64,000 nt of DNA from DATBAX01 sp963723765 (GCA_963723765.1 CAVRSD010000016.1:1-64000); one strand, 5' to 3'. Counted from the stretch's first letter, positions 19,853 through 30,968 are shown. Numbers and translations are program-made. Notes: a model not told the origin generated them from the letters alone.

Positions 19853-20728
19853 CTAGGCCAGAAATGTTTCTTCTTCTTTATGAATTTTGCGCAGTTCGGC
19901 GGGTGGCTTCATGGGCACGCCGATTGCATTGTTGATTTCGTCGCCCAGAAGCGCATCCAGACTTTCAAGCCAGAGGATCTGGCTGGCAAACACAGTGCCG
20001 AAATTGCGGGATACCGCGTGCGCCACTTCCTGCAGTGGCAGCGGCTCGCCCAGTTCTTTCGCCATCGTAGTCACCGGTTTCGAGGTGATGCCGCAGGGAA
20101 TGATCAGATTGAAATAATCGAGATTGGCATTCACGTTAAGGGCGAAGCCGTGGGATGTGACACCGCGCGAAATATGTACGCCGATGGCCGCGATTTTAGC
20201 TTCCTGGCTAGCGATGCTTGTGTGGGGACGGGCGCTCTCGTTAGCCTGCCCTGAGCGAAGCCGAAGGGTCCGGGCCGAGTGAAACTCGGCAACTTCCGGC
20301 TGCGTCCAAACTCCAGTAAGGCCGGAGACCCGCCCAGTTTGAATCCCGAAACCAGCACAAGTTCGGATCAGCACTTCTTCCAGCTTCCGCACATATTCAA
20401 TCGCGCCTAAACTCTTGCGGTTGGCTTGGTCCGAGGGAAGTCCGCGCAGATCAAAGATGGGATACCCCACCAGTTGTCCCGGCCCATGGAAGGTCACATC
20501 GCCGCCGCGATCTGATTCGAACACCTCAACGCCGCGTTTGGCGAGCATCTCCGGCGACGCGAGAATGTTTTTCTGCTTGGCATTGCGCCCAAGAGTGATG
20601 ACCGGCGTGTGCTCAAGCAAGAGAAGAACATCGCGAGTGCGTCCCTCTTTGCGCAGATCGACAAGCTTCTGCTGCAGCCGCAGGCCGGTAGCATAGTCAA
20701 GCGTGCCGAGTTGGAGAACAGAAATCAA
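19853..20728 (-). CDS. lipB: octanoyl-[acyl carrier protein]:protein octanoyltransferase with a repeat-encoded insertion
   Basis: Transfers octanoate from ACP to the lipoyl domains of E2 and H proteins, which fits its place next to E1 alpha and lpd. Seen: LLLEHTPVITLGRNA, the signature RGGDVTFHGPGQLVGYPI, IAAIGVHISRGVTSHGFALN with the catalytic Lys just before it, and Cys in LIIPCGITSK. Length 291 residues against about 210-240 usual. The surplus includes a stretch near residues 148-170 (ARTLRLRSGQANESARPH) that is the translation of a dispersed repeat at 20245-20270, placed in frame between the two halves of the active site. Whether this loop is tolerated is inferred from the gene remaining open. 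Confidence 0.9.
   Translation of the reverse strand: MISVLQLGTLDYATGLRLQQKLVDLRKEGRTRDVLLLLEHTPVITLGRNAKQKNILASPEMLAKRGVEVFESDRGGDVTFHGPGQLVGYPIFDLRGLPSDQANRKSLGAIEYVRKLEEVLIRTCAGFGIQTGRVSGLTGVWTQPEVAEFHSARTLRLRSGQANESARPHTSIASQEAKIAAIGVHISRGVTSHGFALNVNANLDYFNLIIPCGITSKPVTTMAKELGEPLPLQEVAHAVSRNFGTVFASQILWLESLDALLGDEINNAIGVPMKPPAELRKIHKEEETFLA
20245..20270. repeat. family C-type repeat inside lipB
   Basis: CCTGCCCTGAGCGAAGCCGA AGGGTC (split here), the same unit as at 23800 and, reversed, near 39828. Reads LRLRSGQ in the lipB frame. Confidence 0.75.
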
Positions 20729-20773
20729 AATCTTTTTGCCACGGATTCACATGGATCAACGTCACAATCATTT

Positions 20774-20850
20774 CACCACGGAGACACAGAGGCACGGAGA
20801 ACATTATTTCTTTTTGTTTTCTCTCAGTGTCTCAGTGTCTCAGTGGTGAG
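20774..20850. repeat. repeat family E (CACGGAGACACAGAG type)
   Basis: TTCACCACGGAGACACAGAG and, at the other end, CAGTGTCTCAGTGGTGAG form an inverted pair around an AT-rich middle (ATTATTTCTTTTTG). It lies between lipB and lpd and may act as a weak terminator within the cluster. Confidence 0.7.
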
Positions 20851-20851
20851 T

Positions 20852-22265
20852 TCATGCGTTAATTGCCATTCCATAAACGCTGTTCGAAGCATCCAGCATA
20901 GCCTCGGCAAGCGTGGGATGCGCATGGATCGTCCACATCAAGTCTTCCACGGTGGATTCCGCTTCCATGGCGGTCACCGCTTCGGCGATCAGTTCCGTGG
21001 CTTGCGGGCCAATAATATGCACGCCTAAAATCTCGCCATACTTTCGCATCGGAAACAATCTTGATGAAGCCCTCGTGCTGGCCCACGATCGACGCGCGCG
21101 AGTTGGCGGTGAACGGAAACTTGCCGACTTTTACGGTGTATCCCGCTTCTTTAGCTTTAGCTTCGGTCAATCCCACGCTGCCGATTTCTGGATGGCAATA
21201 AGTCGCATTGGGAATCTTCAGCGGGTCAATGGCTTTGGCTTCTTTGCCGGCGATTTTCGCCACCGCCACGATCCCTTCCATCGCGCCAACGTGTGCTAGT
21301 TGCGGCGTCCCCAGCACAATATCGCCGATGGCATAGACGCCGGGTTCGGCGGTCTCCATCCATTGATTGGTCTTGATGAAGCCGCGATCAGCCTTGATCT
21401 TCGTCTTCTCCAAGCCAATATTGTCGGTACGCGGTTTACGTCCCACCGCGATCAGGATCTTTTCCGCTTCGAGTTTCTGTTGCTTGCCGTCAACGGAGAA
21501 AGTCACGGCAATCCCCGTTTTCGTTTTCTCGATCTTCTCGACTCTCGCGCCGTTATGAAAATTGATTCCGCGCTTGCGATAAACCCGCGCCAGTTCTTTG
21601 GAGACATCTTCGTCCTCGACAGGAACAAGCCTCGGCAGCATCTCAAGAATCGTAACTTCCGACCCAAACGACCGGAAGATCGACGCAAACTCCACTCCGA
21701 CAGCGCCAGCCCCAACAACGACTAGAGACTTAGGCACCTCGCTCATACTCAATATTTCAATATTGGTCAGGATCTTCGGATCGGCTTCGAGCCCAGGAAT
21801 CATGCGCGCTTCCGAGCCCGTCGAAAGAATAATTTTCCTGGCCTTGATGGACGGAACTTTTCCATCTTTCACCTCGACCGTAAACACTCCATTTTGAGCC
21901 GGCCCAGTCAATTTGCCGAAGCCTTTAATCGTCTCGACCTTGTTCTTCTTCATCAGAAACTCGAGGCCCTTGGCATGCTTGGTCACAATCTTCATCTTGC
22001 GCTCTTGCACCGCGCCCCAATTCAACTTGCGCGCATCGACGCCTTCAATTCCATATTCCTTCGCATCCTTGAGATGGTCCCAAAGCTCGGCATTGAACAA
22101 GAGTGCCTTAGTCGGAATGCAGCCGACATGCAGACAGGTGCCGCCCAGCAGCGTATCTTTTTCGATAAGCGCAGTTTTCAGGCCATATTGACCAGCGCGG
22201 ATAGCCGCCGTGTACCCCGCCGGACCGCTGCCAATGATGGCGACGTCATAAATGGTTTCAGGCAA
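20852..22265 (-). CDS. lpdA: dihydrolipoyl dehydrogenase (E3), frame broken near 21041
   Basis: FAD- and NAD-dependent enzyme that reoxidises dihydrolipoamide of 2-oxo acid dehydrogenase and glycine-cleavage complexes. Seen: dinucleotide site IIGSGPAGYTAAIRAGQYG, redox-active pair GGTCLHVGCIPTKALL, second Rossmann VVVGAGAVGVEFASIF, and in the other frame the dimer-interface end GVHIIGPQATELIAEAV and the His-Glu motif WTIHAHPTLAEAMLD. Seen: one extra base near 21041 switches the frame after IVSDAK; removing it gives KYGEILGVHIIGP and about 470 residues, the usual length. An assembly indel is the likely cause. Starts at TTG 22265, with AAGGAG upstream. Likely co-transcribed with lipB and pdhA. 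Confidence 0.88.
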
Positions 22266-22435
22266 AGAAATGCTCCTTAGCTATTAGAGATGCCTACAAG
22301 CAAACTATTGATTCTAGAATAGCTAGAGAGAAGTTGCGAGAGGCGGAAAAGGCTGGCCGAGAGTTGGCAGCAGAAACATAATTATCGGAACTTTCAGCCC
22401 TTTTTCGTCGTAATATTTACCAGCAGGAGGTCTCT

Positions 22436-22660
22436 ATGCACATCTTCGGATTCTTCTTTTTCCCGTTCTTCGGTTTTGGATTTGTCGCCTATTTCTTCCC
22501 CACGATTGTTGCGTTGATTCGCGAACGCCACGACAAATTCTCCATCTTCCTGCTGAATTTCTTTTTAGGATGGAGCGTAATCGGCTGGGTGATCGCCCTG
22601 GTTTGGGCTTGCAAAAGTGAGCGAGTGGTCTACGTCCAGGCTCCGCCGCGCCAGTACTAG
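22436..22660 (+). CDS. small membrane protein of the superinfection immunity (Imm) family
   Basis: 74 residues with two membrane segments. The motif YFFPTIVALIRERHDK followed by IFLLNFFLGWSVIGWVIALV matches the superinfection-immunity protein family named after phage T4 Imm, which blocks DNA injection by a second phage. Chromosomal members are common and their role is unproven. A good ribosome site (CAGGAGG) precedes ATG 22436. It overlaps the end of hemB by 4 bases, convergently. Confidence 0.82.
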   Translation: MHIFGFFFFPFFGFGFVAYFFPTIVALIRERHDKFSIFLLNFFLGWSVIGWVIALVWACKSERVVYVQAPPRQY

Positions 22661-23751
22661 CCGAGTAGCTTGGCAGCTTCCTTGGCGTAGTAAGTAAGAA
22701 TAGTGCTGGCTCCCGCTCGCCGAATCGAGATCAGCGACTCCATCATGATGCGCTCGCGATCAATCCAGCCGTTGCGGGCCGCAGCTTCGATCATCGCGTA
22801 CTCACCCGAAACCTGATAAGCCGCCAGCGGCACATCGAAGCGCTCACGAGCCGCGGCAATCACATCCAGATACGGCATGGCCGGCTTCACCATAATCATG
22901 TCCGCGCCTTCCTCAATGTCCAGTGCAATCTCACGCATGGCCTCGCGCAGGTTGGCTCCATCCATTTGATAAGAACGGCGGTCGCCGAATTGTGGAGCCG
23001 AGTCGGCAGCCTCACGGAATGGTCCATAAAAACCAGACGCAAATTTCGCCGCGTAAGAAAGAATCGGCGTATTGATCAACCCCGCCTGGTCAAGAGCTTT
23101 GCGGATCGCGCCCACCCGGCCATCCATCATGTCGGACGGCGCAATCACATCCACTCCCGCCCTGGCCAGCGAAACCGAAGTCTTGGCCAGCAGCTCCAGC
23201 GTGGCGTCATTCAGAATTTCAAATTTCGGCTGGGCTGCCCGGACCACTTTCGCCGCTGCCGCTTCAATCGCCTTCATCTTTTCGTGATGTGGCGCGTCCG
23301 CGGCGACCTGCACTGCCGCCGCTCCCAGAGACTTCGGCGTCTGCTCTTTGCTCACCACACCGCAGTGTCCATGCGACATGTATTCGCACAGGCAGACGTC
23401 GCCGATGACAACGAGATCAGGAACTTCACTCTTTATAGCGCGAGCCGCCCGCTGCACAATGCCATCATCCGCCCAGGCTCCGGTGGCAACTTCGTCCTTC
23501 TTCTCCGGCAGTCCAAATAGAATGACCGCCGGTACCCCCAACCCATGCGCCTCGCGCGATTCCTTCACCGCCTCGTCCACAGAAAGATTAAACACGCCCG
23601 GCATCGAACCAATCGGCTTACGCACCCCTTCGCCCGGACAAACGAAAAGAGGATAGACCAGAGCTTCCGGAGTCAGCCGGGTCTCGCGCACCATGGAACG
23701 CAGTGCTTCGCTCTGACGAAGACGTCGAAGGCGTGTAACAGGAAAGGCCAT
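22657..23751 (-). CDS. hemB: delta-aminolevulinic acid dehydratase (porphobilinogen synthase)
   Basis: Condenses two 5-aminolevulinates to porphobilinogen in heme/corrin synthesis; cytosolic. Seen: zinc-type cysteines in DVCLCEYMSHGHCGVV, the first Schiff-base region VIAPSDMMDGRVGAIRKAL, and the second, catalytic Lys in GADMIMVKPAMPYLDVI, then QVSGEYAMI. Length 364 residues, about 35 more than usual. The extra stretch lies directly after the cysteine site (KEQTPKSLGAAAVQVAAD and AIEAAAAKVVRAAQPKFEI) before ILNDATLELL. Monocistronic; divergent from mutS2 with about 105 bases between them. Confidence 0.93.
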   Translation of the reverse strand: MAFPVTRLRRLRQSEALRSMVRETRLTPEALVYPLFVCPGEGVRKPIGSMPGVFNLSVDEAVKESREAHGLGVPAVILFGLPEKKDEVATGAWADDGIVQRAARAIKSEVPDLVVIGDVCLCEYMSHGHCGVVSKEQTPKSLGAAAVQVAADAPHHEKMKAIEAAAAKVVRAAQPKFEILNDATLELLAKTSVSLARAGVDVIAPSDMMDGRVGAIRKALDQAGLINTPILSYAAKFASGFYGPFREAADSAPQFGDRRSYQMDGANLREAMREIALDIEEGADMIMVKPAMPYLDVIAAARERFDVPLAAYQVSGEYAMIEAAARNGWIDRERIMMESLISIRRAGASTILTYYAKEAAKLLG

Positions 23752-23799
23752 GCTAGTGAGCCAATTTTACCAGAGGCCACGTAGTGACAGCCGCCATAG

Positions 23800-23824
23800 C
23801 CTGCCCTGAGCGAAGTCGAAGGGG
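23800..23824. repeat. family C-type repeat
   Basis: CCTGCCCTGAGCGAAGTCGA AGGGG (split here), in the hemB-mutS2 divergent region. Same unit as inside lipB. Confidence 0.7.
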
Positions 23825-23858
23825 CTGTCCAGCGGGCTTTCTTGTAACATGAACCTCC

Positions 23859-26285
23859 ATGCAGTTCTTGACCCACAGCAGCGCCCGGGTGCTCGAATTC
23901 GAGTCGTTGCGCGAGTTATTGGGCGGATATGCCTCATCGCCGCTCGGCAAGGGACGCATTGCAGCCCTTGTTCCAACCGTCGATCGCGATTGGATTGAAA
24001 ATCAGCAGCAGCTGGTCAGTGAGATCCGCGAATTTCGGCGTGCCAGTGGAAGCTTCGATTTCTCGGCTTTGCTCGACATCGACGAAGTGGTGGAGAAATC
24101 ACACATCGTCGGCGCTGCTCTCGAGACTATCGAGATTCGTGACGTCCTGTTGGTGGTCGATCGCGCCGCCGAATGGCGGCAAATTGTGATCAGCCCGCCG
24201 GCTGCGATGAAAAAGGAATGGCCGGCGGTCATCCAGCTCTCGTCGGGAATCGTTGATTTCAGTGAGTTCCTGCGCTCGTTTCGCAACAAAATCCTGCCCG
24301 ATGGCACACTCGACGACGGAGCTTCGCCGCAACTGGCCCGCATTCGCCGCGAAATCGAAAAGCAAAAGCGGTCCATCCAGGAATCGCTGCGGGGCTACCT
24401 GCGCCGCCTGGCCGAAGGCGGTTCGGTGCAGGACGAACTCATCACCATCCGCGGCGAACGCTTCGTCATCCCCGTGAAAGTGGAACAGAAGCGGCGCGTG
24501 CAGGGTGTGGTGCACGGTGTCAGCTCCAGCGGCCACACCGTTTTTGTGGAGCCACTCGAAACTATCGAGCAAAACAACGACCTGGTGCGATTGCTCGATG
24601 ACGAACTGGCGGAGATTCACCGAATCCTGGTCGAGATGACGCGGCGCATCGGCGAGCAAGCGCCAGCGATTCTCGCGGCAGTCGAGATTCTGGTGGAGTT
24701 GGAGTTACAGTTCGCGAAAGCCAGGTTCGCCGACACTTACGGTTGCATTCCGGCCATTTTGGCGACCGGTTCGCGCGTGATTCTCCGCGCCGCCCGTCAC
24801 CCTCTACTCGAACGAAATCTCAAAACTAAAGGTCGCGAAATTATTCCCACTACGATTGAGTTGGAAGGGGATCGCCGGCAATTGGTGATCACCGGTCCCA
24901 ATACCGGAGGCAAAACGGTTGCGCTCAAGACTCTGGGATTGCTGGCATTGATGGCACAATCAGGAATTCCAATTCCCGCCGAACGCGTGGAATTGCCCGT
25001 GTTCGATGCCGTGCTGGCCGACATTGGAGATTATCAATCCATCGAGCAAAATCTCTCGACCTTTTCCGCGCATGTTACGAATCTCGATTTCATCTCGCGC
25101 ACCGCCACCGCGCAATCGCTCGTGCTTCTCGACGAGCTCGGTTCGGCCACCGATCCCGAGGAAGGCGCTGCGCTCGCGGTCGCGATCGCCGATCATTTTC
25201 GTGCGATTGGCTGCATCAGCATTATTTCCACTCACCATACAGCGCTAAAAGTTTATGGCGCGAACACGCCGGGTGTGGTGAATGCCTCCGTCGGATTCGA
25301 CGAGGCCACACTCCAACCCACCTATGAACTGCGAGTCGGTGTTCCAGGAGCTTCGGCGGGGATCAACATTGCGCAGCGCCTGGGATTGAATCCGTCGATC
25401 ATTGATTCGGCCCGCTCGAAGCTCGGAACACAAGCGCGAGACGTCGGTCAATTTCTCGATCGCCTGCATGAAGAGTTGCGGTTGGCGGAGGCCGAACGCT
25501 TTCGTCTGCGCACTCGCGAGGAAGAAGTCGAACGCGAGAAAAATCGCCTGGCCGCCGAAGGCAAAAAAGAACAGCAAGCCAAAATCAAGGAAATGGAAAA
25601 GAAGCTGGAGAGCCTGCTGCGCGATTTCGAATACCACGCTCGCGAATCCATCAACACGATTCAAGACAAGGCCGCCGCGCAGAAACTTTCGAAAGACGCC
25701 GAGCGGCGCATTTCCAAACTGCGGCGCGAGTTCAGCGAGCAGTTCAACTCCACCGTCGTCGCGCACACGAGCGGCGCCGACGAGGGCGATCCTCACGCCC
25801 AGCCGCAGATGGTGAAGCACGTTTCCGTGGGCGACACGGTCAAGCTGAAATCCGTAGGCCGCCCCGCCCGCATCGCCCGCAAAGTCGACGACAACCACTT
25901 CGAAGTGGAAATCGGCGCCATGAAGATGAAAGTAGCGCGCGACGACATCGCCGAAGTGCTGTCCCGAGCCGAAGATTCGCCGGTAAAAGCTGCACGAGCC
26001 CGGGGGATCTCGATTTCGCTGGAAAACGAAAATCAGAGTGCGCCGTCCGAAATCAACGTGATTGGCTACAACGTCGATGACGCCACCCGCGAAGTCGAGA
26101 GGTTTGTGGACCACGCCTTCCTGGCCGGACTCCCACGAGTGCGTGTGGTGCATGGCAGCGGCATGGGCATCCTGCGCAAAGCTCTGCGGCAATATTTACA
26201 GAAGCACCCACATGTCGAATCAGTAAAAGAAGCAGAGCAAAACGAAGGCGGCGGCGGAGCAACGGTGGTAGAACTGCGAGTGTAG
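23859..26285 (+). CDS. mutS2: endonuclease MutS2
   Basis: 808 residues. MutS core and ATPase: Walker A GPNTGGKTVALKTLG (near residue 350), Walker B LVLLDELGSATDPEEGAAL, and the signature IISTHHTALKVYG. A long Lys/Glu-rich coiled coil follows (EREKNRLAAEGKKEQQAKIK), then a C-terminal Smr domain with VRVVHGSGMGILRKALR and GGGGATVVELRV. MutS2 acts against recombination and on collided ribosomes; the Smr domain is a nuclease. The usual LDLRG at the Smr start reads INVIG here, so nuclease activity may differ. It starts 108 bases from hemB, divergently. Confidence 0.95.
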   Translation: MQFLTHSSARVLEFESLRELLGGYASSPLGKGRIAALVPTVDRDWIENQQQLVSEIREFRRASGSFDFSALLDIDEVVEKSHIVGAALETIEIRDVLLVVDRAAEWRQIVISPPAAMKKEWPAVIQLSSGIVDFSEFLRSFRNKILPDGTLDDGASPQLARIRREIEKQKRSIQESLRGYLRRLAEGGSVQDELITIRGERFVIPVKVEQKRRVQGVVHGVSSSGHTVFVEPLETIEQNNDLVRLLDDELAEIHRILVEMTRRIGEQAPAILAAVEILVELELQFAKARFADTYGCIPAILATGSRVILRAARHPLLERNLKTKGREIIPTTIELEGDRRQLVITGPNTGGKTVALKTLGLLALMAQSGIPIPAERVELPVFDAVLADIGDYQSIEQNLSTFSAHVTNLDFISRTATAQSLVLLDELGSATDPEEGAALAVAIADHFRAIGCISIISTHHTALKVYGANTPGVVNASVGFDEATLQPTYELRVGVPGASAGINIAQRLGLNPSIIDSARSKLGTQARDVGQFLDRLHEELRLAEAERFRLRTREEEVEREKNRLAAEGKKEQQAKIKEMEKKLESLLRDFEYHARESINTIQDKAAAQKLSKDAERRISKLRREFSEQFNSTVVAHTSGADEGDPHAQPQMVKHVSVGDTVKLKSVGRPARIARKVDDNHFEVEIGAMKMKVARDDIAEVLSRAEDSPVKAARARGISISLENENQSAPSEINVIGYNVDDATREVERFVDHAFLAGLPRVRVVHGSGMGILRKALRQYLQKHPHVESVKEAEQNEGGGGATVVELRV

Positions 26286-26293
26286 TTGAGGAA

Positions 26294-26329
26294 GTAGGGG
26301 TGCTTCGACTCCGCTCAGCATGACAATTT
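26294..26329 (+). repeat. modular repeat family C, core-less copy
   Basis: AGTAGGGGTGCTTCGACTCC followed by GCTCAGCATGACAAT, after mutS2. Only the two arms are present. Confidence 0.7.
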
Positions 26330-26383
26330 TCTTAATTTGTGACAACCGTCACAGCCTTTTCCCTCAAACATCTCCTACCCTAT

Positions 26384-26450
26384 TGTCATCCTGAGCGCAG
26401 TCGGCGCTTCGCGAATGCGAAGCGCCCACGAAGTCGAAGGACCCCTATAC
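26384..26450 (-). repeat. modular repeat family C, core GGCGCTTCGCGAATGCG
   Basis: TGTCATCCTGAGCGCAG and GTCGAAGGACCCCTATA enclose a palindrome (GGCGCTTCGCGAATGCGAAG). Lies just before the GIY-YIG gene. Confidence 0.78.
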
Positions 26451-26454
26451 CCTC

Positions 26455-26775
26455 ATGCGAGCTCGGCGAACTTACTTCGTGTACATCCTCGGCAGTCTCA
26501 CAGGAACGCTCTACATCGGCATGACCGGAAAGCTTCCCAAGCGGGTGTTTGAGCATAAATTCCACCGCCGGGAAGGCTTCACAGATCAATACGACGCAGA
26601 GCGGCTACTTTATTGGGAGTCTTATGATGACGTTCGCAACGCCATCGATCGCGAGAAGCAACTTAAGGGTTGGCGTCGGTCAAAGAAAATTGCGCTGATC
26701 GAATTGCAGAATCCGCGGTGGGTTGACTTGGCCAAAGAGTGGTTCCCAGCAGATGAAAGAGTGTGCAGTGGGTAG
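26455..26775 (+). CDS. GIY-YIG domain protein, UPF0213-like
   Basis: 106 residues consisting of one GIY-YIG nuclease module. Seen: Y...VYIL at FVYILGSLTGTLYIGMTGKL (GIY-YIG equivalent), Arg in LPKRVFEHK, and Glu in RNAIDREKQLKGWRRSKKI. Stand-alone members of this type are found in many genomes; some may cut or repair DNA, none has a firm role here. The gene is tightly enclosed by inverted family C repeats (26384, 26772), which suggests, but does not prove, that it has travelled with or acts on them. Its stop codon lies in the right-hand repeat. Confidence 0.85.
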   Translation: MRARRTYFVYILGSLTGTLYIGMTGKLPKRVFEHKFHRREGFTDQYDAERLLYWESYDDVRNAIDREKQLKGWRRSKKIALIELQNPRWVDLAKEWFPADERVCSG

Positions 26776-26831
26776 GGGTGCTTCGACTCCGGGCGACCGG
26801 TCTTCGACCGCTCACCCTCCGCTCAGCATGA
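26772..26831 (+). repeat. modular repeat family C, core CGACCGGTCTTCGACC
   Basis: GTAGGGGTGCTTCGACTCC and CCGCTCAGCATGACA enclose a core based on GAGCGGTC/GACCGCTC. It overlaps the GIY-YIG stop codon. Confidence 0.78.
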
Positions 26832-26913
26832 CAGAGAGCGAGAGTGGCGGAGAAAAGTAAAATTAGATACTTCAACCGGCCACGGCGAGTTTTGCCACAC
26901 ATCCATACCCCCC

Positions 26914-26980
26914 TGTCATCCTGAGCGCAGTGGAAAGTGCGCTTCGCGCACTTTCCCCGGAGTCGAAGGACCCCTACCCC
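26914..26980 (-). repeat. modular repeat family C, core GGAAAGTGCGCTTCGCG
   Basis: TGTCATCCTGAGCGCAG and GGAGTCGAAGGACCCCTAC enclose the perfect palindrome arms GGAAAGTGCG and CGCACTTTCC. Upstream of dnaG. Confidence 0.8.
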
Positions 26981-27084
26981 CTCAACCGAACTAACGGTTT
27001 TCCCGCTCCATCAACCGCTAAATCCCATCTTCCACAGCTTCTCCACAGCAATCGCTCCGGTATATTCTCAACAGTAGCCCACCC

Positions 27085-29050
27085 ATGACGGACGCCTCCG
27101 ACTTCAAAGAAATCGTTAAGCAACAGGCCGACATCGTCCGCATTGTGGGCGACTACGTCAAGCTGCGCAAGGCCGGGGCGCAGAACTTTTCCGGGCTGTG
27201 TCCTTTTCATGGGGAGAAGACGCCGTCGTTTTCCGTCCATGCCACGCGGCAGTTCTTCCATTGCTTCGGATGCGGAGTCTCGGGTGACGTGTTTGCGTTC
27301 GTGCAGAAGATCGAAAACATTACTTTTCCTGAAGCGGTAAGAGCCGTCGCGCAGAAGCTGGGCATTGCGATGCCCAAAATCAGCTATAGCAGTCCGGCGG
27401 AAGCCAAAGATGCCAAGCTGCGAACCGTACTGCTCGAAGTCCACGAGCGAGCGAGCGCCTTCTTCCAGGAATGTATGCGGAAATCCGAAGGGACGCATGC
27501 CCGTGAGTATCTGGCCGGGCGTGGGCTGGATGAAGAGACCATCAAAGCCTTTCGCATCGGATATGCGCCAGACTCGGGATTCTTGTTGCGAGATCGTTTG
27601 AAGGGCGAGTTTCCGGAAGAGGTGTTGCGGGAGAGTGGACTGTTTTCGTGGAAGGACAGCTCTCAGCTCTCAGCTATCAGCCGTCAGCCAAACGCAAGGC
27701 CCCTCGACTCCGCTCGGGATGACCAGAGTGATGGAGAAGGAAAGCGCCGAGACCGATGGTTCGCCGAAGCTTAAAACCCAGAGCCCAGAGCCCAAAGCCC
27801 AGAGCCCGGAGCCTAAAGCAGCCGCCATGTACTCCAAATTCCGCAACCGGGTAATGTTTCCCATCGCCAACGAAACCGGACGCGTCATCGCCTTCACTGG
27901 CCGCACCCTCGCCACCGACGAGAAGGCTGGGCCTAAATATCTGAACTCGCCTGAGACTGCGATTTATTCCAAGTCACGAGTGCTCTTCAATCTCGACCAC
28001 GCGAAAGAAGCCATTCGCAAGTTGGATTACGCGATTCTCGTTGAAGGCCAAATGGACTGCATTGCAGTCTTTGCGGCAGGTTTCCATAATGTGATCGCGA
28101 GTTCCGGCACGGCATTCACTGAGCTGCAAGCCAAGCTACTGGGCCGGTTCAGCAAAAAAGTAGTGGTGAACTTTGATCCTGATACTGCCGGTGCCAAGGC
28201 CACAGAGCGTACGCTGGGACTGCTGGTCGAAGAAGAGTTTGAGATCAAGGTGCTTACGCTCGAAACCGGCTTCGATCCGGATCTCTTCATCCGGCGCAAA
28301 GGGAAAGATGCTTACACGGCCGAGCTCAAGAAATCCCAAAAATATTTCGACTACCTCATCGAGACCGCGCGAGCGAAGTTTTCCACCCGCAGCGCTGAAA
28401 CCAAAGTCAAAGCTGTGAACTATTTGTTGCCGCACATTCAGCGCGTGCCCAGCCGGATTGTTCGCGACGAGCTGGCGCAGGAGATCGCGCAGAAGCTGGG
28501 GATCGATTCCTCCGTGTTGCGGCAGGAGCTCAAGCACGCTGCCGGTAGTCGCTCGAGTGCCAGCGTGAAAGCAGCAACCGAGACTCAGATCACCGATGCG
28601 GAACGAATTTTGGTACGCGCCCTGGCATCGGCCACCGAGATACAGACATCCGAAGAGCACCTTTCCGGCCGCGACGGCGCCGAAGAGGGATTTGACCCGG
28701 CCCGCCAGGCGCAGTTTGTGCTGAAGAGCGAGCGGTTCCATATCGGCCTGGCCACGGAGTCTCTGGTGGAGGTCCTACTGAATGCAGGACCCGAATCTGC
28801 CGATGTAATGCAATTGCCGCTGTCCGATGCAGATCGGCGGCTGCTGGCATCGGTCCTCATGACCGAGCACGAGGAACTGACCGCAGGCCTGCTGGAAGAG
28901 GCCGTTATGGCCCTGCGGAGGCGGCAATTGGAGCATCGGCAAAGGGTCATTAAGACCCTTATTGCCAACGCGGAACACTCCAAAGACGCATCGACTTTGA
29001 CCCGTCTTGTGCAGGAAAAGCAGGAAATCGATCGAGCTTTAGCCAGCTAG
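27085..29050 (+). CDS. dnaG: DNA primase with a repeat-filled linker and a frame change
   Basis: Makes RNA primers at the replication fork with DnaB. Seen: CHC2 zinc finger (C39, H42 in CPFHGEKTPSFSV; C60, C63 in FHCFGCGVSGD); N-terminal catalytic part to GLFSWKDS; then in the +1 frame RFRNRVMFPIANETGR-like (KFRNRVMFPIANETGRVIAF), TOPRIM motifs AILVEGQMDCIAVF and VVNFDPDTAGAKA, and the helical C-terminus that binds DnaB. The two halves are in different frames (first ends at 27774, second is open from 27635). The switch lies in a linker of about 50 residues, much longer than the few residues expected, built from dispersed repeats. Either an indel error or two cooperating polypeptides; a functional single primase is most likely. 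Confidence 0.88.
27659..27822. repeat. compound of three dispersed repeats inside dnaG
   Basis: Three units in a row: GCTCTCAGCTCTCAGCTATC AGCCGTCAGCC (split), a family C-like CCCCTCGACTCCGCTCGGGA TGACC (split), and a CCCAGAG/CCCAAAGCC run ending before GCAGCCGCCATG. All lie in the linker between the zinc/N-terminal part and the TOPRIM part of primase. Confidence 0.75.
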
Positions 29051-29276
29051 ATTTGGCACTTTTCGTGCCCGAAATGGGCTGAAACTTGATGGGGTCGGGA
29101 GGCATCTAATTGATAGCAGGCAGGAAAGATAAGGCGGCCGGAAATGGGAATAGGCCGATGACTTATGTTACAATTCTAGGGTTTGCGTTGGTGCATAGCT
29201 CCGCCACTCCACGCTCCCACTTCTTTAAAACGAAATTTCCAAGTCCTACCGTAGGACGATTCGAGGATAACCCGTC

Positions 29277-30968
<1,692 letters not shown>

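Noticed and set aside
27635..27780. Programmed +1 frameshift in dnaG
   Set aside because: No slippery sequence with a stop or pseudoknot was recognised, and many other genes here have similar breaks, so an indel is simpler. Kept open as a check.
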